Below, piece by piece: positions 56,842-64,000 of a stretch of DNA of 64,000 bases (position 1 is the first letter of the stretch; every line of letters starts with the position of its first letter). Under the pieces are notes generated by a model. It saw only the letters and a program-made list of their open reading frames with translations, had not been told where the DNA came from and did no database searches. Source of the DNA: Turritopsis dohrnii (taxonomy: Eukaryota; Cnidaria; Hydrozoa; Anthoathecata; Oceaniidae); NCBI GenBank assembly GCA_027922465.2, contig BQMF02000216.1, positions 620,001 to 684,000 on the forward strand, read 5' to 3'. The position numbers were made by a program, and so were the translations under genes.

Positions 56842-58170
56842 ATGGCGTTCGTTGAAGCAGGGAGAATCGTTATATTTTCATACTTAATCTGTATTTTTCT
56901 TTTGTTGTTCTGTCCAACTGAAGAAGCGGATCACAAAACCTCAGTCTGTGTTGACAGAGACCATCGTTGCTCTGTGTGGAGTCGAGATGGAAAATGTTCT
57001 CATCAAGATGTGAAAAGGAGCTGCCCAAAATCTTGTCGCGTATGCAGTGGAATCAACAATGCAGCCATGTTGAAAAGCGTCTCCTACTCTTCAAAACAGA
57101 TAGGTTTTGTTGTGACTGCGCTTTGTGGGTTAGTTACTATCGGTATATTTATTGGATTCGTAAAACTTAAGACTTGTGGTGTGAGTTGCACATCTAAAGG
57201 ATCTTTGAAAGGCAAGGTTGTCGTGATTACTGGTGCAACTTCCGGTGTCGGGTTGGAGACGGCTTTCCACGTAGCGTCTAGGGGAGCTAGGGTAATTCTT
57301 GGTTGTCGAAACTTAAAGAAGGGATTCAATGTTGCAAAAGACCTGCGCAGACAGACGAAACAAAAATTCATCGAAGTCAAAAAATTAGATTTGTCATCGC
57401 TTGATTCTGTGCGAGAGTTTGCTCAAGATCTGAACTCCGAAGAGAAACGAATCGACATCCTCATCAACAATGCAGCCGTAATCACGGACAGGACGCGTTC
57501 TCTCACCAGTGATGGTTTGGAGAAAACATTCCAAGTAAACTATCTCGCTCACTTTTTGCTAACAAAGCTATTGATTGGCAAGTTGAAAGACAGTGGTCAA
57601 GGCAGGGTAATCAATGTCGTTTGCGATGATTTTAACAAAGGGAAAATGGACTTTTCGAATTTGCAAAGTGAAAAGACGTTCGCGAACTATCAAGCCTATT
57701 ACAACAGTAAACTCGCGTTGATGCTGTTTACGCAGGAAGCCACACGCGTGTTGAAAGGTACAAAGGTGACAGTTAACGCAGCTAACCCAAGCCGGTGTTG
57801 CACAAATCTATGGGACAATTGCTTTCCTTATAAATATTGGATCACTTGGCTGGTACTGAAACCTTACACATATTTGTTTTGGAAGTCAGCTGACATGGGA
57901 GCCGAGACAATATATTACTGTAGTTTGGAACGTAATTTAGAAAATGTGTCTGGCAGATATTTCAAAGATTGTGCGGAGGTTCAAATGCCACAAATGGAGG
58001 ATGAAGTAGCTCGGAAATTATGGGATGTGAGTGAACGGTTAATCAAACCGAAGAAATTATCGGTTCTGAACGAGGAGATGGTGAAGGAGCTTCAAGGGGG
58101 CGTGGATGAAAAGATAGATTCGTCCAAATCTGAAGAAAAAGCTGAAGACAAACACGCCCATCAAGATTAG
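56842..58170 (+). CDS. ShKT-transmembrane-SDR fusion protein (RDH11-14-like SDR)
   Basis: A 442-residue single exon with start context AAGATGG. Residues 8-24 form a hydrophobic signal segment. Residues 36-68 are an ShKT domain with all six Cys (36, 43, 52, 61, 65, 68). Residues 86-108 form a membrane helix. Residues 122-400 are a short-chain dehydrogenase close to retinol dehydrogenases 11-14: cofactor motif TGATSGVG (130-137), NNA (209-211), LQSEK, and YxxxK (Y286, K290). The catalytic Ser, 25 residues before the Tyr, is Cys261, and PG after the next strand is NPSRCC. The tail is acidic and Lys-rich (SSKSEEKAEDKHAHQD). ShKT would be lumenal or extracellular, and SDR probably cytosolic. With the Ser lost, activity is doubtful; a binding or scaffold role is possible. 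Confidence 0.87.
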   Translation: MAFVEAGRIVIFSYLICIFLLLFCPTEEADHKTSVCVDRDHRCSVWSRDGKCSHQDVKRSCPKSCRVCSGINNAAMLKSVSYSSKQIGFVVTALCGLVTIGIFIGFVKLKTCGVSCTSKGSLKGKVVVITGATSGVGLETAFHVASRGARVILGCRNLKKGFNVAKDLRRQTKQKFIEVKKLDLSSLDSVREFAQDLNSEEKRIDILINNAAVITDRTRSLTSDGLEKTFQVNYLAHFLLTKLLIGKLKDSGQGRVINVVCDDFNKGKMDFSNLQSEKTFANYQAYYNSKLALMLFTQEATRVLKGTKVTVNAANPSRCCTNLWDNCFPYKYWITWLVLKPYTYLFWKSADMGAETIYYCSLERNLENVSGRYFKDCAEVQMPQMEDEVARKLWDVSERLIKPKKLSVLNEEMVKELQGGVDEKIDSSKSEEKAEDKHAHQD

Positions 58171-58171
58171 A

Positions 58172-58291
58172 AAAATCAACAGAACTATCCAATCAAAACT
58201 AGGAAAATCAAATGAACTATCCAATCAAAACTAGGAAAATCAAATGAACTATCCAATCAAAATTAGGAAATCAACATAACAATCCAATCAC
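58172..58291 (+). repeat. 32-bp tandem repeat in the SDR gene 3' UTR
   Basis: Nearly four copies of AAAATCAA(C/A)(A/T)GAACTATCCA followed by ATCAAAACTAGG start one base after the stop codon. The fourth copy is partial and diverged. The unit contains CCAAT. Confidence 0.85.
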
Positions 58292-58491
58292 AGATATGAC
58301 GACATAATGCGACCTAACAAACACCTCACACCTAACCTTTTTGGCCCTTTCTAAATGTACAGATGGTCTACATATCAGAAGGGAAATAAACTCTAAGAAC
58401 AAGATTGGACAGATAAGAAATGAACTCAACAATACACATACACACACACACACAAATGAATCGGTTTCTTCACTACTACCTGTGTGCTATA

Positions 58492-58497
58492 AATAAA
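58492..58497 (+). terminator. Candidate polyadenylation signal of the SDR gene
   Basis: AATAAA lies about 320 bases after the stop and just past a (CA)n run at about 58,437-58,454. Confidence 0.45.
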
Positions 58498-58965
58498 TTA
58501 TGATTGACACGTTCTTAAAGAATTTAAAAAGGACGTTTTTACGTCAGAATAGTGATTCATTTCTTTCTCAGTGTATTATGATTCGTTTGATTTAGCAGCA
58601 CAGGAAACCACACTAGGTCATGAAGATGTGCAGGGGTGGTGCAATGTGTAATAGGGCGATGAAATGTGCAAATGTGAATTAAATCACTTCATATACTCCC
58701 GCGCATCACTTTATATACTCCCGCGCATCTGCTGCCGCGTTTGTGGCTGTAATCACCAGATAATGATTTTGAATTAATGATATGATATGTTCGGAATTAA
58801 CTATTCGTAATAAAAAGTGGATTATTGTTAGTGTCTTTAGACTTCCTTCTCAATCAAATCTAGTGAAAGAATTTTAAATCATGCATTTAGAATCTGTGAC
58901 AATATTATTGTGATAGGGGATACTTCTTTGATTTTGATTCTGGAATATCACCAAGCCTTTTAAGC
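58498..58965. other. No gene seen
   Basis: Intergenic AT-rich sequence. CACTTYATATACTCCCGCGC is directly duplicated at about 58,685-58,728. Confidence 0.4.
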
Positions 58966-59189
58966 CTGGTTTAGACTTGGCGGTTACGATGATTGATGAT
59001 TGGGGTCAGTCTTGCTTAATGGAGGGGAAGGCTTCTTCAGCTTTGGTTGGCAACCTTCCCAGAGATGGTGTCTCGATAAAAGTACCTGGTTGGCAAGCCA
59101 TAATTGTCTTTAGGGGCAGGTAGAGATACCATCCGATCTAGTACCCCTACTTCGTCTATTAGTGTAGATGCGCTGCTTGCAGTACTATA

Positions 59190-59297
59190 TCTACTCTAAA
59201 ATGATGAACACCGATCTCCTTGCTGCGCTTCTTATCTTGTAACTCTCTGCCTAGTATTGGCTTCGGCCTTGCAGGGAGCAATCGATTAAAAAAAAAG
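59190..59297 (+). repeat. Possible SINE/retroposon 3' end, second copy
   Basis: It matches the 48,085-48,172 block (GATGAACA, GGCTTCGGCCTTG, A-run). It is immediately followed by AAGTTCGAGTTATCGAAAGT (59,312 on), which resembles a Tigger subterminal repeat. Confidence 0.4.
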
Positions 59298-59475
59298 AAT
59301 ACTCGGAATCGGAAGTTCGAGTTATCGAAAGTTCGAGTTTGCGAGAGTCGATTGAAAAAGGATGCTATATAAAAGACAGACGACAATGTCACTGTCACCA
59401 TGATGAGAGTGTCAATCCGTAGTGAAAACCCTTCCTGGGATCAGGTCTATTGACGGTATGGTAATTAATCAGTAA

Positions 59476-59783
59476 AGCCTGGTTCAGACCTGACGATTAA
59501 AATTTAGTGTAATCGTCGTAATCGCTGTAATCGTCTAATGTGAACGCTTTTGCAATCGTCATAAACGTCTGGCGTTTACGACGACAAAATATCAAAAAAT
59601 TTTGATATTTTATCGTCGTAGTCGCACTATTGTATTTAAAGATCTATTGAATTTTACGTCAATTTCATTGTTTTAAGGTCGTGAAGGCGCGTGCTTCGTT
59701 CAGACGTGGCGATTGGCGATTACGACGATTGATATTTTTTTTAATCGTCGTAATCGTCATAATTGCCAGCTCTGAACTAGGCT
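59476..59783. mobile_element. MITE with AGCCTGGTTCAGACC ends
   Basis: TIRs AGCCTGGTTCAGACCTGACG (59,476) and inverted AGCCTAGTTCAGAGCTGGCA (from 59,783). Both are followed inside by TAATCGTCGTAATCG-type words. A lone related end (AGCCTGGTTTAGACTTGGCG) lies at about 58,966. 308 bp, non-coding. Confidence 0.75.
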
Positions 59784-59999
59784 ATGATAACCATTTTATT
59801 AGGATAGTTAAAAAAAGTAGTCAAAATTTTATTGATTTTAAATACGAAGAAAACGATCAGAAAAAATTAATTCGTGGCATCATAAAATAACAGCAAGATA
59901 AGACTCGCTAAACTAGCTGCCAAAACGTAATTGTTCCCATGAGAAGTTCAATAAACAGGTACTATTCGTGCAAACATTTTTCCTATGAAAGCAAAACGT

Positions 60000-60530
60000 G
60001 CAATAGTAACCCATATCGATGAAGGAAATATTGATGAAGGAAATAAAGACAAAAATGATGTTAAATGTTTAAGGACCAATCAGTGCACGAAATGTTTTCT
60101 CCAAGTTTCATGAGAAAATCATCATGGAATAAATCCTGTCTTTTATGGATACAAAATTTTCATTGTTTTTATCAAGTTGCAGAAGTAACTACTCTGAAAT
60201 CATTTGAGGAATGGAGGATGAAATTTGGATTTCACTATGTGGTTGGTTCTGTACTAATGGGCTTATCAAAAGCCTTTGACTGCGTCCCACAAGATTAGAT
60301 TATTGCTAAATTACATGGGTATGGCTTTTATGTTACTTCTAGAATATTTATTATCATACATAACTGAGAACAATCCACACGAGTTAACACGTTTTATAGC
60401 TTGTTCGAAATCATTTTGTCAGGAGGCCCTCATCTCTGCCCTCAAGGATCTATACTGGGACAAATAATTTTCACTAACTTACAAATGACATATTTTATTT
60501 TATTATACCTTAGGCCGACTTTTTTTTGCG
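60000..60530 (+). pseudogene. Decayed LINE reverse-transcriptase fragment
   Basis: In shifting plus frames: VVGSVLMGLSKAFDCVPQD (motif A), IIAKLHGYGF, then RVNTFYSLFEIILSGGPHLC and PQGSILGQIIFTNLQM (motif B). Motif C is not found; the MITE at 60,508 follows. Stops and frameshifts are frequent. The subfamily differs from the intact LINE at 38.6 kb. Confidence 0.6.
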
Positions 60531-60714
60531 TCGTCTTATCTTAGCGAATGAGCGAATTAAAGTTGCGGAAAATTTACATTTAGCAAAACTTTTTTTTTTA
60601 CCTTCCGGCAATTCTCCGTAATTAAGGGGTCATTTCCTAAAATTAGGCTCCGTTAAATACGTGTTCATCCATTTTCGCAAAATTTTACTGACGCAAAAAA
60701 AAGTCGGCCTAAGG
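60508..60714. mobile_element. Short MITE with CCTTAGGCCGAC ends
   Basis: CCTTAGGCCGACTTTTTTTT at 60,508 is inverted at 60,714, with GCGTC next to both. 207 bp, non-coding. The target duplication is ambiguous because the ends are palindromic (CCTTAGG / CCTAAGG). Confidence 0.75.
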
Positions 60715-62870
60715 CAAATAGTGTCCTGTCTTTAATTTTGGAGACGACAACACTATCGGTTTCTTCAAATAATCGCTTTTAGCCCTATCATTCTGTCAGT
60801 GAGAACATTTCCGCCACGTGAAGGTCGAATGTTGGATTTCGGTTGTCAGAGGCTTTAATAAGACACATGCCCTTTGAGGTATTTTGTAAAATAGTGGGAG
60901 CTTATCCCCACTACCGCCTCGACTATAACAACCTTAGGAAACAAAACTTAGTAAATTCAAGCGAATAATCCATGGACGCACTGCGAAAAAGGCATATATG
61001 CATTGAAATATTTAAAACTTAAAAAAAAACCTCCATTCATGAAAGAAATCTTTTTCTTTGAGGAAGCCGGTAATAGCTTGTTCTACAGAAAACAATATGC
61101 GCAAAATTTAAAAATTGTTAAGTTTAAAACATAGTCTGCGTTCCCAAGCCCCGAAAAGTATGGTATAGACTTCTATTACATATCAAAATAGCAGAAAATT
61201 TTCAAAAGTTTCAAAATAATAATTAAGAAATGGAGTGGATAAAATTAGTCTTCTCATTTATATATATATATCCATTTACTTATTTATTTACTTTTTTTGT
61301 CGGTCTTGATTAGATTTTTGTAATTATGAAAAACTATTGTATATTTTACCGACGTGAAATAACATCAAACCAACAAACCACAAACTTCTATGCAGGACTT
61401 TTATGGAGCAAAATCTTCGTTTGTACAAACATCATCCGCGATAAAACGCCATCCGCGATGAAACGCCATCCGCGATGAAACGCCCCACTTCAAAAATCTC
61501 AAGTTTTTAAGTAACGCTTCTCTAAATAAATTGCTAAATCTCTCTAGATAAAAAGTGAGAAACGTTTTACTTATATTCTTGGTTGTTTCCCGTTACATGA
61601 AACGTTATTTCATGATCGCAAAATCGCCTTGTTTACACCGACGTTCGTTTTGCGTCATTGGCTCCAGGAACGAAAAATTTCACGTGGCAACTAAACGCCC
61701 CTTGTTTGCCAGGAAGAATGGAAAATAGAAACTGCCTACGTCCTAAAATCTTTTCGAATCGATTCCGGAAAAATTAGCGATGCATTGCATCCAAATTTGC
61801 ATTTTTGGTGTTTGCTGCTCCACGAAAAGTATTTTCCCACACACAAGAATGACATTCAGTTGCCTGCTACTATTAGCTTTCCTACGCACTAGTCTGGATG
61901 ACTGCTGATGACGTCAATATAACCACACCACGCAATATTTTTGTTGTTTATCAGTTTCTCTTAAAAGCTTATCGACCCAGGGTGGACACAGATCAAAACG
62001 TAATTTCATGCTAAAAATGTCTGTCAGTTCAAAATAATATTATTACATCCATAAGTTGTGAATGTTCCATTATCTATATAAACAATAATTTCTATAACGT
62101 CATGCATTAAAAAGTCAAATGTCTACACTGCACCTTTGTTCCCAGAGCTCTATTTTTATCCTTTATGGAGATTTAGGAACATAGGTGCCTTGCTTATACC
62201 TATTTACATCTTCTAGTCAGTTCATTCGATATAATATTTTCAAAAGGGCGTGGTTACTAAATAAACTCAGTTTGCTATTTGAAGTGTAACCAGACCCTTG
62301 AGTATCCGTTAGGTTAATAAAATCGGCCGTATCTTATCAAAAAGACGATTCCTTACAAGGTCAGAGGCGAAATGAAAGGGAACATCAAAGCCCTTGATGA
62401 AAAGTGAATGGTGGCAGAAAACTGTAGCGATATCATAGGATCTGAATTTTGTGGAAAATCGGTAAATGTTTATGATTTCGGTTACTTGTTACTCAAACCT
62501 GGATTCGCCTCAAACTCCTGGGAAAATTCAAAAGAAGCGTGAGATCGCTTTCATCTGCACGCACGTACCCAAATAAATAAATACAAAAGAAAAACAAAAA
62601 ACATTTAGTCGTCATGGTAACTTCAAACAATTTTGTAACGTCATATGTTACTGCTGTGAGTAACACTTCAAATGTCAATATCTCCTATCAAATGCTTAAA
62701 AAAATTTAGTTGATCCGAAATTTCCGTGAATAAATCCGAAAAAAAGGTTTCTTAATGTTTAAACTGAGTTCCGTACCAAAAACGTAAGAACTAAACTTCT
62801 TAATTTTTTTTCACTCTTCACGCTTAGTAAAATTCTTCAAAAGATTTCATTTTGTAGTGTAACGGGTACT
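60715..62870. other. Intergenic, no gene seen
   Basis: AT-rich. Apart from a small tandem array (61,434-61,484), no repeat or exon was recognised. The 3' UTR of the trihelix gene would lie in its right part. Confidence 0.4.
61434..61484. repeat. 17-bp tandem repeat, three copies
   Basis: ATCCGCGATRAAACGCC is repeated exactly three times with one variable base. It is GC-richer than its surroundings. Confidence 0.9.
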
Positions 62871-63992
62871 TTATGTCATTTTATGAATAAAGTCTTTAAA
62901 GACATCAACAAACCTGCTAATAGCGATCACCTTTTCTCGATGTATGTCTTCCAACCTGCGCATACGCTCTTCCTCATGAGCCGATTTCGCTACAACAAAA
63001 TTATTTACGCGTTCAATGGTTTCCCGTAAAGTTGCGATTTCGTGACTGCACTCACAGTTGCAATTTAACTTTTGTTTCTTCGTCGGGTAATACGATTCTG
63101 TGTGGCCATTATGCAATCCGTTCATTATTGGCATATTCTCGGGAAGTTTTCGCTTGTGTGAAATTTTATGAAGAGGTGGAGAGGTCCTCCCGTTTTCATA
63201 ATAATAGTGAACACGGGGGAGATCACCGTTTTCTTGATGCTCCACCGTAGAGTTATAGCTTGCATGGTTATTATGAAATGAAAGAGCACTTACTGGGTAA
63301 TTCAAAATGCTTGCTAAACGATCGTAGTATTTACAAACACGCTTGAAGTTTCCCGGTCTACCATTATGCTCAATGACCTTTTGAAAGTCCGCTTTAAGGT
63401 TTCGGAATTTCTGGTTACATTGGCATCCATTAACATCCGATTCCAGTCGTTCACGAATTACCCGTGCAATGTCTTCCCAAACCTTCGTTTTGCGCACGCG
63501 CGGATCTTTTAACTGTTCTTTGTAAGTTTCATAGAGGTCAAGGAGTAGTTCTACTTCGCCTTTTGACCAGACGTGCTTATCCTCAGGTGGGGTGGAAGAT
63601 GGGGAGGGTGGCGCAATTCCATTGGTGTGATTTTCAACATCGCTGTTTCTTTCCAAAACGCGAGACACAAAAGTCGGTGCCTTATCAATATTCGGTGGCG
63701 AACTCTGATATTGTCGGTGATACTCGCTCCCTTCGATATATTTCGGTGCATTCCGGTCAATATCTTGATAGTCGTAAGCTGAAGATTTCGACATGGTGGA
63801 CATGTATACAGGCGGTGAAAGTTCGTTTTGATAATGGTGTCGAGTTGTGGTGCTGGTATCAGTTGATGTTATGACCAGAAGGCCTTTCGTCGTCGTGTTT
63901 TCAGTTTCATTGTTCTGGCAATCTTTCAAAATGTCTTCTGAATCTTTTTTAATTTCCATCTCTTGGTAGAGCGGACGATCGACAATGTTCAT
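62871..63992 (-). CDS. Trihelix (Myb/SANT-like, MYB_DNA-bind_4) nuclear protein
   Basis: A 373-residue single-exon frame starting at ATG 63,992. Residues 1-139 are polar and disordered. Residues 140-230 form a trihelix DNA-binding domain: VWSKGEVELLLDLY (helix 1 with the first Trp), KTKVWEDIARVIRER (second Trp) and CNQKFRNLKADFQKV (recognition helix), followed by FKRVCKYYDRL, typical of the Myb/SANT-like 4 family. A KRKLPEN and a KKQKLNC cluster could be nuclear signals. Residues about 318-373 form a coiled coil (EIATLRETIERVNNF, ERMRRLEDIHREK), probably for oligomerisation. The architecture fits a sequence-specific regulator or a domesticated Harbinger-type Myb-like protein. No neighbour explains its target. 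Confidence 0.85.
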   Translation of the reverse strand: MNIVDRPLYQEMEIKKDSEDILKDCQNNETENTTTKGLLVITSTDTSTTTRHHYQNELSPPVYMSTMSKSSAYDYQDIDRNAPKYIEGSEYHRQYQSSPPNIDKAPTFVSRVLERNSDVENHTNGIAPPSPSSTPPEDKHVWSKGEVELLLDLYETYKEQLKDPRVRKTKVWEDIARVIRERLESDVNGCQCNQKFRNLKADFQKVIEHNGRPGNFKRVCKYYDRLASILNYPVSALSFHNNHASYNSTVEHQENGDLPRVHYYYENGRTSPPLHKISHKRKLPENMPIMNGLHNGHTESYYPTKKQKLNCNCECSHEIATLRETIERVNNFVVAKSAHEEERMRRLEDIHREKVIAISRFVDVFKDFIHKMT

Positions 63993-64000
63993 TATATGTT

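Noticed and set aside
63032..63874. Plus-strand frames opposite the trihelix gene
   Set aside because: Antisense shadows; the minus-strand frame is complete with a clear DNA-binding domain.

Overview
This is a nuclear chromosome window from an animal, most likely a cnidarian. Host genes are split by short GT-AG introns, the DNA is AT-rich, and one gene has an ShKT domain. Several repeat families here also look like ones I remember from cnidarian genomes. The species assignment is inference. No operons, CRISPR arrays or prokaryotic signals are present.

Host genes. (1) 12.9-14.1 kb (+): a single-exon class A GPCR with a long Cys-rich second extracellular loop. (2) 16.1-22.7 kb (-): an 18-exon MINDY4/FAM188-type deubiquitinase-fold gene. 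All splice phases agree, but the catalytic Cys and His are replaced, so it is probably a pseudoenzyme like vertebrate MINDY4B. (3) 45.5-56.2 kb (+): ZNHIT6/BCD1, a zf-HIT box C/D snoRNP assembly factor, with 10 or 11 exons. Its long first intron is packed with transposons. (4) 56.8-58.2 kb (+): a single-exon membrane protein joining a signal segment, an ShKT domain, a membrane helix and an SDR/retinol-dehydrogenase-like domain whose catalytic Ser is Cys. (5) 62.9-64.0 kb (-): a single-exon trihelix (Myb/SANT-like) DNA-binding protein. Weaker or decayed genes lie at 0-1.25, 5.1-5.6 and 9.8-10.6 kb. An unrecognised Cys/His-rich gene at 30.8-34.7 kb is flanked by inverted repeats.

Mobile DNA makes up much of the rest and is heavily nested. 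A Tigger/pogo element (31,321-33,708) with TA target duplication and an open, one-intron transposase sits in an intron of the 30.8-34.7 kb gene. A 5'-truncated LINE (38.55-40.26 kb) is inserted in the reverse-transcriptase region of a decayed Ty3/gypsy element (37.1-41.8 kb). Penelope-like fragments occur at 43.35-43.77 kb (N-terminal part) and 50.37-50.98 kb (GIY-YIG domain); both are flanked by inverted repeats, and hammerhead-ribozyme-like cores occur nearby. A MULE-like transposase remnant is at 42.1-42.8 kb. Several TIR elements have 3-bp TTA/TAA duplications, and there are Tigger-type and CCCAGT-ended MITEs. Two elements have termini built from repeated AGGATCCTG units. A 1.3-kb near-perfect palindrome lies at 26.4-27.7 kb.

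The five main host genes show no shared pathway; the window looks like ordinary gene-poor invertebrate DNA. The best leads are the MINDY pseudoenzyme, the ShKT-SDR fusion, the GGATCC-iteron elements, the palindrome, and a possible transposon-derived cassette exon in ZNHIT6.
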